Below are positions 11,737 through 25,017 of a DNA stretch of 64,000 bases, piece after piece; position 1 is the first letter of the stretch, and each line of letters opens with the position of its first letter. The notes under the pieces are model-generated. The model was not told where the DNA came from, searched no databases, and saw only the letters and a program-made list of their open reading frames with translations. This DNA comes from Prunus persica (taxonomy: Eukaryota > Streptophyta > Magnoliopsida > Rosales > Rosaceae), in contig NC_034016.1 of NCBI RefSeq assembly GCF_000346465.2, positions 17,272,063 to 17,336,062 of the forward strand. The letters run 5' to 3'. Position numbers and translations under genes: made by a program.

Positions 11737-12192
11737 ATGGCTTCCATCCTCAGTGCTGGCCGATTCAAAGAGCTCCTGAAGAAGTACGGCAAGGTGGCAC
11801 TTGGGGTCCATTTCTCAGTCTCAGCTGCCTCAATTACAGGCCTCTACGTAGCCATCAACAACAACCTCGACGTGGAGTTGCTGCTCGACAAGCTTCACAT
11901 GGGAAGCGTCTCCTCCAAAGACGAAAGCACCCAAAACCCACCCGAAATCTCTGATGGGTCGGTGTTTCGCGACAGACCCACCTCCGAAATTGGCCCATCA
12001 ACGGTTGTGATTGAGGAAAAGAAGAGGAATCGGACGGCTGAGCTCGCGGCTTCAACTGGTGGGGCACTAGCATTGGCTGTGCTCTGTAACAAGGCTCTGT
12101 TTCCCCTTCGGGTTCCGATTACTCTGGCGCTTACACCTCCGTTGTCGAGGTTTTTGGCTCGGAGAAGGTTCATCAAGACCGGTGGTCTATGA
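11737..12192 (+). CDS. DUF1279 (FAM210-like) membrane protein
   Basis: A single-exon gene of 151 residues. The N-terminus (FKELLKKYGKVALGVHFSVS, then a hydrophobic GLYVAI stretch and NNNLDVE) is the pattern of the DUF1279/FAM210 family: a short amphipathic lead, one membrane helix and a small soluble loop. A variable Ser/Thr-rich linker (about 58-95) follows. The C-terminal half has a second hydrophobic stretch (GGALALAVLCNKALFPLRV, about 107-125) and a basic tail. Family members are organelle membrane proteins, and mitochondrial or plastid location is inferred, not shown. The start ATG has the context CATCAATGG and is the first in frame. The Arabidopsis relative I recall, At2g20940, sits beside the TRAPPC2L gene, which is also in this window. 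Confidence 0.8.
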   Translation: MASILSAGRFKELLKKYGKVALGVHFSVSAASITGLYVAINNNLDVELLLDKLHMGSVSSKDESTQNPPEISDGSVFRDRPTSEIGPSTVVIEEKKRNRTAELAASTGGALALAVLCNKALFPLRVPITLALTPPLSRFLARRRFIKTGGL

Positions 12193-14819
12193 ACATCTTT
12201 TGCTGGTACTTGTTTATCCTTAGGTTTTTTTTCCAGTTCTCTTGATGTTTATTGGGATGAAAATAAACATAGAAAATGGCTAGTGAATGCTGTTCAGCTA
12301 CATGGTATTTTGTATTTTTTCTACTTAGATTCATGGGTTGAATTTGATGGTGGATTTTTGCTTTAGCAATGTTATGAATACGGAATTTGGATGATAATTG
12401 AAGTTGAGCAACTGGGTGTAATATGCTTTGATTAGAATGGACTAAATTAAAAGTAAATATTTTGAAAAGGTGAGAGCTTGATCAAGAATGTTTAATGCTT
12501 TTAGAATTTGGTGAACTACTTTTGCTGAGAACATGATTTGAGTTTTGTTGCTGAAAAAATCCGAGTATTTGATGAACTCTTTTATGTTTAAGACGAAGTA
12601 GTACTTTTTCGTGAATGATACTGTCTGGTTAGTTCAAAGTTTAACTTCTTGGGGAAAACAAAGAACACAAGTAGTAGGATCGAATTTTATTTTCCTCTGT
12701 CTTCTTCGAGATCCAAATGGAGATGAATGAGTTATGATTGTTAATATTGAACTGCGTAGTGTTTAAGAGTGGTAAATCAGTCAGAGGATCAATCGGTGTA
12801 GCATCTCAGTGTTAAGTTATTTGTCCATGTTGAAAGTTGTATAGTATTCTATCCATAAGTTTTTTAGCTAGCTAATGCTGAATTTCAGATGCTGATAATC
12901 TAGTTTTCTGAATCCTTGAGGGTTTGAAAGATTTTATTAGCATCAGAAAGTCTCTAATCGGGGGTATATAAAAATACATAGAAACTTTGAATTAGAAGAT
13001 GAAGATGATATGCTTGGGCATGGATGCTTATTTCTAGAAGACATCATCTCTGATGTGATGGAATTTGTACTAGTATTGGTGTTCATCTTGTTGTCACTTG
13101 ATTTTAGAGAAATTCTTAGAAGTTCATGAAATCGAAATTTCACATCTACATCCGTGTACTGTATAAAGCTTGAAGAAGATACATTTCCCGTGTGTAAATT
13201 TTACTTGCTTTGATAACTCAATGTTTGTGCAAGCTATTGCTCTCGCACAAAGGCCTTTACTATCTTTAAAATCTGCAACCACAAAACCTAACCTTGCAAT
13301 TAGTATATAGCAATGCAGATGTAATATTGCTTGCTGGGGTGCTTTAACATGAAACTCTTCTATCTTTCTTGTGGCATATCAGGGGAAGGAGCACTGGGAC
13401 CATAACAGCCATGAAAGTTTTAGTAATTATCGATGACGACAACACGTGGAATCCGCCGGTTTGCACAGAGTAGTGAAAGTAAATTCAGTTTAAGCATTGC
13501 AGGGGAACAATGCACCTGTTCCAAACCAGTGAGAGGAGAATTATGTTATTGCTAAAAATGGGTTCTCCAATCCCATAATTATTATTTTTTAAACTAGATT
13601 TGGATGTGTGATATTAAACTTATTTTGTTCTTATTAATAATGTGCTTGTTACACATTCAAATACTCAAAACTTTGCTGCACATTGGGTACACACCGTACT
13701 GGAAGCCTCTCTAATACAACAGTGTAGATAACCAATCACTTTAATGTCATACATAATTACAAGTTCATGCTACAAGGCTCGACGTCTATATGGTAAAATT
13801 ACCGAATGGACACTGGGCAAATTGTCTGGTTTATGATTACAATTATGGAAATGGTAAAGGCTACATGATAAACATGTCCTATTGTAAAGTGGAAAAGCAC
13901 CTTTCGAGTTCCCTTTCCAACAAGGTAGATTTTGAATTGACAGTATTTGCAATTAGATGCACTCCACGGTAAAAACGAAAAGTTTAAAGCTGAAGCTCAA
14001 TGGATTAATTGAATTGATTAAGGTATAAAATGGCTAATTTAACTCAAGTCCAGTCGCAAAGGACCCACTAGTGTAGTGGTTTAGAGCAATTACTCTCCCA
14101 AGAAAGGTCCTGGTTCAAGTCCTAACATTCATGTAGTGTGCGTGATAGTGAGTTTAGTATACTATCACCCCTCCAAAAAAGGTCATCAAAAAGTTTGATT
14201 TCTACAAGGACTGAGAAAGCATTCTTTAAAAAAAGTTAGTTCAAAATTCTTGATCAATTGAATAAAAATATTGAATAGAACACAGAGCTGGTGATGCCCA
14301 GAAGAGAAGATGTATTTTGGTTTTTCTGTAATGACTCAAGACAAATAAACAAGTGAGCTAAGGAATTGAAGTATGAGAAGCCATTTCACATGGTAAATGA
14401 TATATAATTATTTGAAGCCATTTATTTTTTTAAATTCAATTCAATCCATTTTAATCCTGAACAAATGAGCAAACAAAAGGTAAAGCTTTTGCAATCGCGG
14501 AAATCCCCGTACAAAAACCTACCAAAAGTTATGTCAACAAAGGGTAGCAGCCAATTTTGCTGCTTGTAGAAAATTATCGTTTACCAAAAAACGAGAGTGC
14601 CAGCCAGCAACTTTGCTCTAACAAACCCCCACAGCCTAAAATAGACAAGGCTTTCAATTTCTATTGAGAGTTAAAGAAAAAAAAATTGAAATCTAATAGA
14701 ATGTGAAAACCCTTTACATTGACAAGTATCTCAATTGTTTAGGAAACAACAATGAATCAAAACAGATTGACCTTGTTGGCTTGACGGATCCAGAGGCAAA
14801 TTGCATCTTCAAACCTATG
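12193..14819. other. Intergenic region with one SINE-like insertion
   Basis: This interval lies between the DUF1279 gene and the 3-prime end of the UBC23-like gene. Apart from the SINE-like element at about 14061-14180 I see only AT-rich sequence without a credible long ORF. The first 150 bp are probably 3-prime UTR of the DUF1279 gene. Confidence 0.5.
14061..14180 (+). mobile_element. tRNA-derived SINE
   Basis: GTGTAGTGGTTTAGAGCAA gives a tRNA-like A-box region, and GGTTCAAGTCC (14112-14122) gives the B box about 35 bp later. A non-tRNA tail ending in tatcacccctcc and an A-run follows. This head-plus-tail layout is common in plant SINEs. Target duplications were not resolved. Confidence 0.55.
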
Positions 14820-17800
14820 CTATGATTGTTGCAGATGCTTAAATTCATGACAATTTGCTCCAACCTCATTCAAAGCCAAGAAGAGCTTTGGTACAATCTT
14901 AGCTAACATCAACTTGAAACCAACCGAGGTCGAATCTACGTCGCTCTTAACAGCAGAGGCGTCTTTAGTGAGAGAGCCAATCAAATTCCCTTTCATATAT
15001 GCATCACAGGCCTTCAAGATATAATAACCCTGCCTCCTGAAATGGTCTTTGACAAGCTCTTCAAAGTCCTGTACATGACATTGAAATGTGAATAATACTG
15101 CTAAAAAATGGATCCAGCCTTTACTGAGAGTCAGCACAAGAAGAACATGAAGAGTGGTCTCCAAGTATTTAACAAGCAAGTATTAACAAACATCAAATAA
15201 GCTCAATATTTACGCGATATAGTTTGGTGATAAATTATACATGATATAATTTGGTGGTAATATTTTACATGATATACTTGACATGATGCCATGGCAGGCA
15301 TATAAACTTCCTTTCCTACCATGTATATTCATAGTGCTCGTATCATACCACTTATTTCAATGTGCACACCCAACTCAATACTGAATCTAATTCCACATAA
15401 GACTGCACCATCGTCTTCTATTTAAAAATATGGTAGATTTACACATAGGTGACTGGGACGCAGAGCCACAGCCAAAGCTACAACTGGGTAGGATGTATAA
15501 GATCAGAAGCAACATAGAAAATTCCATGAACCGATTGAGTAAAATCCAACTAATATGGGACCACCTGAGGATGGGATCCTTATCACCAAGAAAATTTTAA
15601 TGAAACAAAGATAACAGAAAACTATATATATGACACGCACAAAGAGAATAGAATCTTATAATGGAAAATTGAATATTCAAAATATGAAACATCACCTTCG
15701 GTGGCCTCCGCATAAGATACATCATTGTCTTGCAGTTCAGTAAGAAAGTATTCTCATTGTAGGACAATGAATTTTTCTCTCCTTCAGCGGTCCCAATCTG
15801 CTTGTCGTAGCCAGCTTCATTAAAATATGGCTTAGAATTTAGCACCAACCCCTGGAGTGAAACAAGCACTTGAAGGATGCTGGAAGACTTTGGATCCCAT
15901 ACTTCATTTCCTCTGCCAGTCCAAGTATTTAAAAGACTAAGGCACACCTTGCCTTCTTCATATAGATTTGGATTTATCCGCCAGCCACCAGAATGATAGT
16001 ATGCTGTCTGTAACATCACAAATTTATTCAGAGAACCAGAGGAAATGACCTTTTCTTTGCATCAAATCCAAAGAGAATGTTACAAATTGGCTAATTAAAT
16101 GATAAAAATAAATTATAGCTTAACCAAAGATTAACAAAAATTAGATAGTAGTTCTAACCGGAGGAACATCAGGGTACTCTGGAGGGAGGTGAAAATCAAA
16201 AAAGAAGAGGCCGTCTTGGTAAGGAGTCCCATAAGCCCCAACTATAACTGTCCTCAAGAGATCCATTCGATCTTCATAAACTCGTACGCAAATCCCATCT
16301 GTTTAAATTTCACTGTTAAAACCAAGTGTTGCTAAACTGGGACAGATAGTAAGAGTAAAAATTAGACACCAATTCTTACCAGGAAGGTTATTTTGAAGGA
16401 TGCCCCAATCTTGCTGAACCTTCTTTAACCACTTTCTTCCACTGGTATTCTGTAAGTACATTTAATGTGAAAAACAGGTTAAAAATAGAAAGCGCAGTTC
16501 TGGTCTATAGGTCGAAATATCCTAAACACATCATTTTCCTTCCTTCTTTTCTTTTCCTAAAGATAAACTCCTAGTTTATACTTTATTATAACTAATCTAT
16601 AGTATGTCCATGCATGCTGAATGAGGAATCCTTCAAGATTTAACTGACAGTCCTGCCACAATGCTAATACACAAAGGGACATTGGGGTTGGAATTGAAAT
16701 AGAAAAAATACCTGCCCAGCTGCACCAAGAAAATGATGGTCCAAAGGGTCTTTGGCTATATCAAAGCGTTTGAAACTGCAAGCATCATCCTTCCTACATT
16801 CTGTAGCATCTGATTCTTCAGTCCTCAAGTTATATAGGATTTCTGCTGCATCCAACACTTCTGCAGTCTGGGGGGAAACATGTTTTTCTTCTTCTCCCTT
16901 ATTTATTTCCACACCACAAGTATCCACCACGTTAGATTTTTGAGAGCTGGAATCTTCACCATGTTCTCTTCCCTGAGAAATTTCCACTTCACGAGGCTCA
17001 AATTCACCTTCACCTTCAGCATCCAAAGAAATTGAATCCAAATTCTTTTGACCCCTTGAGAATATACCAGTTGCAAGTCTGGTAACGAACCGAAGTGCAG
17101 CCAAGGGGACGGACAAAGCTGGGTTAATTCCAGAATTGCTCTCTTCACTCTCTTCTGGTTCAGTATTAATATCAAAGGCATTTTGTAGCCCAACTTCCTG
17201 AACATAAAAAACTTGCTCATCTTATTCAACAATAAAAAATCACACAAATAATAGAGTATATTTAAGGTCTTCAATATCCAATTATAATCAAGGAAAATAA
17301 TAAATTCATCTAGGGGAGGAATCAAACTTTTGATGGTCAGACTCGCAGATATGAAAAAAGAATCAGTCTCCCAATATGATGAGTTCAAGTACCCAGTCTG
17401 TCAATTTAATAATGCTTTGAAAGACAATAAAGATAAATTCAAGTACCCATGTTCTTAAAGGGAAAGGAGAACAACAAGGCCTACTGGTCCAAAGGTATAA
17501 AACATGCTAGGTCATTATCTTCCAGAATACAATAATGTCAAAAGTCAAAACCTCTATCCCAGATGAGCAAACTACATCTTGAATAACTATTCCAACCCCA
17601 TATGAGAGTGCAACACATTAGAGTTCTTTTTGTAGACATCTGAACCTCTTCTGTAAATTTGGTTGTAACTTTTCTGGCAGACATCTGATTGTAAATTTGG
17701 TGAAAAATACAACTATTTCGAACAGAAACAAACCTCTTCTGTACCCTCAGGGGTAAATAGTGCATGCATCTCATCATCATTCACTGTTTCCCAACTAGCA

Positions 17801-20467
17801 GCATCACTAACCTCACTCCCAGCACCAATTGACTCATCATCATCAGCTCGACCAACAACATAAATTGCTTGAGGTCCAACCTAGTAACAAATCAAAGAAA
17901 CAAGTAATTGAATCAACAATACTTGGAACTCTTCCATAAAATGTTAAGTACGAATATATATAAAAAAACAAGCACAAACTTATTTATACTTATGCCGCAC
18001 ATCAAGGTTAAGCAGTTTGAACAAAGATTTTCATTTTTATTTTTTAATTCTCAAGTAATAATCCAAGCCCAAAATATTCAAAAGATCCTAATTTTGTTTT
18101 ACATGGCTAACGAGACTATTCTTACCATCAGAAATTTCCCATGAGTTCCTACTCTTCTCTCATACTCTATTGGAAAACAGGTTTATTTCACAAGGTTTAC
18201 ATCCCTTTCACAAGTTTCTTTGCCCTAATCAACATAACTTTAACAATTCAAATAACAGATACCCTCAACCTTTTAAACTGAACCATTTTATACACAGGAG
18301 AGTATAAAGTACTGATGATGTGAATCTGATAAGTGTAAGTTACAGAGTTTGAGGTTTAAGATTGACATACAAATCATGAAGAAAACAAAAGTGATGATTT
18401 GAAATCAGGCAATGAACATACCGTAGAAACCATCCCATCAGCCCACGTAACTTCAATATCCCCATTCTTAAGACCAGTTATATTTCCAACCCAAGAAAGA
18501 TCTGAGAAGTCCACACAAGCTTCATCACTAGATGGATCTTCTTTTTTCTTACAAGCAGATCTAAGCTCACTTGGAATATCTTGCTGCTTTGGTTCCTCAT
18601 CAAAGTCTGTTCCTGAAGCAGTTTGAGCAGAAAAAAAAACTGGCAACAGTCTAACAACAACATCCCCATAACAGTAATCATAATCTGGATGCCCCTCAAG
18701 CTCATAGACGCTCACAACTTCCTCCTTGTCAAACTCTCTAGGATCTTCCGCTCTGGCAATTGGCTTTAACCACCTTACACAAGCTGTTCGCTCCTTCGCA
18801 TTGACACTTTTCACAAGCCCAACACGTCTATCTTCACCAGCATCGTCACCATCATCAGATGCCTTCTCCACCACATACTGTTCAGCAACAAATTCGTGAT
18901 CACCAGGACTATCAAGTGGAATTAAATTTGTTGAGTCCAGCTTCCATTCTGTTGTACCATCCTGCCATGCTACATCAACTTTTGTCCTGGTATTCACAAT
19001 CAAAAAGGATCTTTGAAAACTTTCTTCCTTCCGCACCTTCTTGTCTCTCCTAACCACAACTTTGCGTATCTTTTTGCGATGAAGAGGCCAAGTTTCATTA
19101 ACAGGCTCCTTTGAAGCTGACAATGAACTACAGCAGGAACTAGATTCAATAGATGTATTCATTCCAGTATTTTCATTGTTTCCATCTAATACAGACACTG
19201 GATCAATATCCATGGATTCATTATTTCGATTTGATTCTTCTAGTGCACTCTCTTCTGAATCGCACCCACTACCTATTTGAGTAGATTCTAACTCACTGTT
19301 TACAGAATCATGAAGTTCTAATTTTGACAAACCCTTATCTAAGGGAATGGAAGATGATGACACTGATGGGGGGAAAAGACACCAATCACCCAATTGCCAA
19401 TTTGCATGTGTAAAGCAAGACAACAGTTTCAAGTTCTTGGGAATCTGCTCTTTAGCAGGGGCAATAGAAGAATCTGGCCCACAGCCAGCAGAGGCTATCC
19501 AATAGATTAATACTGATGCAACTGTAACCTTGGTAACAGTACCTTCCAGACGATTAGGTTTCCACAAGCCAGATAGCCACCTAGAATTCTTGAAAACTGA
19601 CGATGACCTTGCCTTCACACGCTGCCCTGGGTAGTAAGGGAAATGCACATCTTCAAGCATATTCTTGGAAACTGGTTTGAGATCCATTGGTTCTGCTCTC
19701 ATAACTTTACACACAGAACCATCATCAAACAAAACTGTCACATTATCATAAACATCATCAATTCTACCTAGCCAGGGACCAAGGACCACATAATCACCCA
19801 CAGTGAACTCCCTCACACGTTTTAAGTTGTTGGATGGTATATCTTTTATGACTGACCCATCAGGAGCTAACAAATCAACAGAGATATTGACATCCACCAC
19901 AACACCAACTTGCCCAGTTGGGTCAGAAGCAGCAGCAACAAAATCCCCATGTAAGAATCCTCGATCAACAACTGATAAATCACTAATATTTTGTGTTGAC
20001 TCAGTTTCATCAATCCAAAGTACTCGAACCTGGTCAGCAGGAAGGGGACCGCTCTTATCATTACCACCACTTTTGTTCTTGTCACCATTCCCATGAGTAG
20101 TATTATCGTTACGAGCTTCTTCCTCATTTTCACCATCATCATCATCATCGTCGTTGTCGTCATCTTCATCATCATCCTCATCATCAGTGATGCTGCTATC
20201 AGAATCTGAATCACCGGCAACTTCAGTCACAATCCCAATCATACCACTCTTGCTCCTCACAACGTCTTGCCTATAGATATATGGGGTATTGTTAATGTTA
20301 CTGACAACCTCACTCAACTTTTTAACTTCGTTGCTTTCATTATTTACATTTGGATCAGATAGAACTGCACTTGTTGAAGAATCAACCTGACTCAAAGAAT
20401 TATTATCACGGTCAAGAGTAGTGGGCTCATCCTCTTTAAAAACGGAGTCATGCTGCTTAGTTCCCAT
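14820..20467 (-). CDS. UBC23: Giant E2 ubiquitin-conjugating enzyme, PHO2 family, UBC23-like
   Basis: The protein is an E2 (or E2/E3 hybrid) ubiquitin-conjugating enzyme of the plant UBC23/UBC24(PHO2) group. Exons on the minus strand: 20467-18422, 17880-17734, 17197-16712, 16449-16380, 16298-16159, 16007-15696, 15068-14820; phases close to 1,149 residues (UBC23 is about 1,100, PHO2 about 907). The long N-terminal part has an acidic Asp run (about 93-118) and repeated small beta modules such as GDYVVLGPWLGRIDDV and VDVAWQDGTTEWKLDS. The C-terminal UBC fold carries FDFHLPPEYPDVPP, YYHSGGWRINPNLYEEGKVC and LNTWTGRG; the catalytic Cys is near residue 985 in KVCLSLL. The open frame extends six codons beyond the ATG, but that stretch crosses a leader-intron acceptor, so 20467 is chosen as start. 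Confidence 0.93.
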
Positions 20468-21311
20468 CCAAAAATCTGAGAACACACGCTAAATGTGGTC
20501 TTATTGTCCAGCTGATATAACCAAAAAAGTAACAAAAAATTGAGATTTATCGTCTTCTTAAGAGAAAGGAAACACCTTGCTAAATTTTTCGTACTTAAAT
20601 AATCATAAACCTAAACTCATATGATTTCCCTCTTCATAAAGCTTCTGGGAAAATAAAGAGTTATGTGGATTACTACTTAACCAGCAAACTGAGTTACTTT
20701 TCTAAGTTCTTCATAAAAAAATAATACGTACAAGAGATTTAACACTTAAATTATCCCCCAGATGGATACTAATAAAATACTTCTAAAAGTTTCAACCCCA
20801 AAAATAAATAATTGAAAAAACATAGATGCAAATACATGATCTTCATCCAACATAAGAAACTAAAGAGTTGACCTCAGAATCAAATCACGTTAAGCTATAA
20901 AAAAATTACAAACACATCCAAAGGTGAAAATCATCAGATATGAACGTGGAACCCAACGGTCCAATCGGATTCAATAAGATAGAGGGTGAGTATTGGATAA
21001 ATAGAAAAAGTAATCATATCAATAAAATTGCAGCTAAGAAACTCTCGAGCAGCTCACATTTAGCAGACGAGCCAAGCACTCGATTTTAAATATAAAGAAA
21101 CAATGGAAAAACCATATCAGCAAAAATCCGCATACAATAACGTCTCCATTAGATTACATTTTTTTTTCTTAAAATCATAGATTTCAATCCAACCCAATCG
21201 AGATTGAAATCACTTGATAAAAAGGAAAACGATTAATCAAAAAATACAAAAAAATGAGCTTGGAGCTATATGTAATTAGAGGATTGAAGGAAGGGGTTAT
21301 GCGAGAATTAC

Positions 21312-21500
21312 CTAATGAAAATCTGAGAGTTTGAGCGGAGAAAAACAGAGATGAGTCTGATAAAGGAAGAAGAAGAAGACGACGAACAGAGAAGAGAAAA
21401 AGCTTTGTGATTTTTCGAACGGAGAGGGGCTCCCAGGGTATTGTGATTTGTCGTGGAGAATATAATGCAGAGGGCGGAGCTGGAAGCGGCATAAGGGTGG
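21312..21500 (-). promoter_or_regulatory. Inferred 5-prime leader exon of the UBC23-like gene
   Basis: On the minus strand CATTAG|GTAATTCTC gives a donor after 21312, and the matching acceptor CTCAG|ATTTT lies just before 20475. This defines a leader intron of about 836 bp (20476-21311). The exon is GA/CT-rich with many TCTTCTTC words, as is usual for plant leaders. The transcription start is not determined, so the upper boundary is approximate. Confidence 0.5.
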
Positions 21501-21644
21501 TTTCGTAATTTTGGATACGCCCTTCCATTTCAAAAAATAATTATAATATTTAATTGTTCACTCAAAGATTAATTTTAAAAAATAAAAATAAAATTATTTG
21601 AGAGAGGTGGTATAATGGGATTCGAACTTAATCGTCCTTTTATT

Positions 21645-21650
21645 TTTCAT

Positions 21651-21708
<58 letters not shown>

Positions 21709-21709
21709 A
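21645..21709. repeat. (TC)n-(TA)n microsatellite
   Basis: A long TC run with one interrupting TTT is followed by a short TA run. It lies upstream of the UBC23-like leader exon and could contribute GAGA-type promoter sequence on the minus strand, but this is not shown. Confidence 0.9.
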
Positions 21710-23177
21710 TTTTTTTTTTTTCCTATATTCATTATAACAATGAGTTGACAAAGAAGAGCAAAAAAATTCACTAATTTCAATTAAAATTTGAAAGATAAAT
21801 ACTTGCTACCATTGGATGTGAGGAACATACCAATAGTTAATATTGTAAAAATAAAGAGATTATAGAATACTATGGTAGTACGGTCTTGTACACGTGTTAG
21901 ATATTTATAGATACTATTCTTTAAAAAGAGAGAAAATAAACTCCGTTGTCCACTCATATTATAATATATATACAAGATGTACAACGTGACTGTATTATCG
22001 TTGTATTCTATAATTTCTCGCAAAAATGGGGGTATAAGTGGTATATTTGGTTTTTTTTTTTTTTTTTTCACTCTGATTGTTCCTTTCGTTCAAGCCTAAA
22101 ATTTGTTCAAATTCTTAATTGATTTTAAATATGATTTATAGGTGAAATACTTTAAGCAAAGAAATAGATTGTGCTTTCTTGGGCCCAGGAAATTGGTATA
22201 AGAGTTTTAAGGGCAAAGCAAGGCAGCCTTTTCCCTCAAGGCAGTATAAAGCCTTTCAAAGTTAGCTTTGGACTGTTTTAAGTCATCCTTGACAAACATA
22301 TTACAATTCTCTTTTTACAATTAAAAGTTTGGAGTAGCTAACGAGGTCTAATCTTATGAAAATGTCTTAAGTTGTAGGTTAGTGGTTTTAGATTCGAATC
22401 CCCATGACATATTAACATTGTGTGTGAGAAATCCTTCCCCCCCTCCTCTTATAATTTATATTATTATTTGTACTAAAAAAAAGAGTAAAAATTTAGAGTG
22501 AAAAAAGCCTTTATTTTTCGTTATTATTTAAAAGTTTCATAAAATGTATATATGAAATTGTATTAAAATCACCCCCAACCATCTTATTATCGTCCATAAA
22601 ATATGAACTTAGGATATCCTCAAAATCAATGTAAAACAAATCTCTATTTTTTGTTGGGATAAAGAACCACTTTACTCTTGATTTATCACTTGTGCCCTTA
22701 ATTTACCCCAAAAAAAATTATAGAGATAATTTTATACTCACATGATAATTCATGGGACAAAATGATGGGACTCACAGTGAACACGTTATTAATTAATGTC
22801 TGATCAAATGGTTAATTTAACATAAGGCTTTAAATTGGTCAGATTTAAAAATCATAGAGTTTAGAGTAGATTGATGAAATTGAAATTTGGAGACATACTG
22901 ATTCGGGGTTTTGATGTTAGCCCTTATGTTTTCTACATAATCAAATGTCATCAAAGCAAAATAATCATAAAATCAAGTAGAACAATGGGCCTGAGGCCTA
23001 GGCCCAAAACATTGAGCGGTAAATGTAGTTAAAAGACCCCGGTAGATTTAGACGGTGTAGATCGACCAACTCATATATTCACAACGACGTCGTAACGCAG
23101 CCCGGGACAACGTCGAACCGCGGCATTATATCGCTCCCACCACTGAAGCAAATAAACGGAAAACTGAACCGGAGAAG
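21710..23177. other. Intergenic region, UBC23-like to TRAPPC2L (divergent)
   Basis: The two genes are transcribed away from each other, so this interval holds both promoters. A SINE-like stretch occupies about 22334-22455. The last 200 bp are GC-richer and likely contain the TRAPPC2L leader. Nothing else was recognised. Confidence 0.5.
22334..22455 (+). mobile_element. tRNA-derived SINE-like element
   Basis: AGTAGCTAACGAGGTCTAA precedes GGTTAGTGGTTTTAGATTCGAATCCCC, whose GATTCGAATCC part resembles a B box. The tail tgtgtgagaaatccttccccccctcc is typical of plant SINE bodies. Boundaries are approximate. Confidence 0.45.
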
Positions 23178-25017
23178 ATGATTGTCTGCGTCGCCGTCGT
23201 CGGCCACCAGAACAACCCACTCTACATTCAAAGCTTCACCGACGCCGATGACGCCCTCAAGCTCCACCACATCGTGCACTGCTCCCTCGACGTCGTCGAC
23301 GAGCGAGGTAAAGCAAAATTCGGATCTGGTTCTTTTACATTTTGAAAAGTTCAGTTCTGGGTTCTGGTAAATAGTTATGAATTGGGTGATTTTCGGATTT
23401 TGAAATGCACGAAACACTGAAATCATATGTGTATGATGATATTGCTGAATGAAAAACTTTATTGGGTCCGCTTTATTCAGCTCAAAATTAGGATTTTGAT
23501 GTTTTGGGTTTTGGTATTGAAGTTTGGATTCAAGGATTCAAGTATGTTTGTGAATTTGGGTATGATTTTGCAGTGAACAATCCTAAAAAGGCTGGACCGA
23601 CCTTGAATGAGACATTCTTGGGTCTGCTTTATCCAACTGAAAATTACAAAGTGTGAGTATTTTTTTTTCTTTTGTATGTCTTTGCTTTTTTTTAGCACCA
23701 GTATATTGCGTTATGTCGGTCTTACATGGTGATATTGTTTGCAGGTATGGCTATTTGACCAATACAAAGGTGAAGTTTATCTTGGTAACTACTGATCTTG
23801 ATGTCAAGGATGCAGATGTTAGAAATGTAAGTATGGCTCTGAGTTTGGGACCTTCCTAAAGAACTCATTATGCAAAAAATTAAATATGATGCGGCATTTA
23901 CTCCGTAATATTTCATCGATTTTACGACATCATGTTTAAGTTATTAGCCTAGTGAGCAGAGGATTTCCAGCATAAATTGGTTTCTTAGCTGATTATCTGA
24001 ATGTTGTTCTTAAGTTTATGTGCATCCTTCTGAAACAAGTTTTATTTATTTTGTTTTATGGGGAAATGACTTAAAATAGGAAGCGAAGGATGCAAGTTTT
24101 ATTGGAAGAAATGGAACCCCAAATATTATTTAGGGCATTGGAGCTTAGGAGGATTGTGTAGATTTAAAGGGAGTTGACTGATGAGTTATGTTACTTTTTT
24201 ACTTTGTCATTGAGCACAAATGAAAGATTGGTTTTGTCATCTGAATGGCAAATAGATATTATAGATTTCATCCTTCTGTTCCAGTCTGGTGATGTGAAAA
24301 GGAAGTGATGCTATGCTGCTTAACTAAAACTTCAGACCTTTACTTTCAGCTACATTATACTGAGTTGTTTATTGCATTAGTTAAATAGGATTTAAATGCC
24401 ACCTTGAAAATCATAAAACCAGTCCATGAGGATGCAACTAACAGGTATGGCAACCAGTCCTTGCGCTAAAGTAACCTGACTAGATAGTTGAAAATATCTA
24501 ATATAATGTGAACTTCTAGAGTGATTGAGATAGAATCTATTTTGAAAGATTGAAAGAGCTCTTGATCGACCTTTGTCCTTGCTTAGCCTTCGTGAGCATG
24601 AGTTAGATATAATATTGTGGCAGGAGTTCTATTTGCATGCATTTAAAGCATCCCTTGATAAGAAATGCTTAATCCTGTCATGATTTACTTATTTCGATAA
24701 CTGTAGGGCAGATGTTATATTTGTTTAAAGCAAGCATGCTATAATTGTTTGGATTGCTCCATTTTTCTAAATTGGTTTTGCTTCCCTGTCCTTCCACGAT
24801 GCTCTCTTTAGTGATTGTGGTCTATATATGCAACCAAGTTTAGATAAGCCCTCTGATTGGTTCGTTCGTCGTATAGTTTTTCAGGAGATTTCATGCTGCT
24901 TATGTGGATGCAATTTCAAACCCTTTTCATGAGCCAGGTAAAAAGATAACCTCAAAAACTTTTGCAGAAAGGGTGAGCACCATCGTTAAGTCATTTGGCT
25001 TAAGTTCAACTGGGTGA
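23178..25017 (+). CDS. TRAPPC2L: Trafficking protein particle complex subunit 2-like (TRAPPC2L)
   Basis: A small sedlin-fold subunit of TRAPP complexes, which act as Rab exchange factors in ER-Golgi and post-Golgi traffic. Exons: 23178-23307, 23574-23652, 23745-23826, 24877-25017; phases close to 143 residues, the normal family length. Recognised by MIVCVAVVGHQNNPLYIQSF at the N-terminus, HHIVHCSLDVVDERVNNP across the first intron, NETFLGLLYPTENYKVYGYL, and FFRRFHAAYVDAISNPF. The last intron is about 1,050 bp and ends at TATAG|TTTTTC; a later CAG in the same place would delete conserved FF and shift the frame. The gene is convergent with RPN3. Confidence 0.93.

Noticed and set aside
19803..20220. 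Open frames on both strands over the acidic part of UBC23
   Set aside because: Shadows of the Asp/Glu-rich coding sequence (met-rich or ser-rich in other frames).
20468..20485. Upstream extension of the UBC23-like reading frame by six codons
   Set aside because: It has no ATG (it would start at GTG) and spans a leader-intron acceptor CTCAG.
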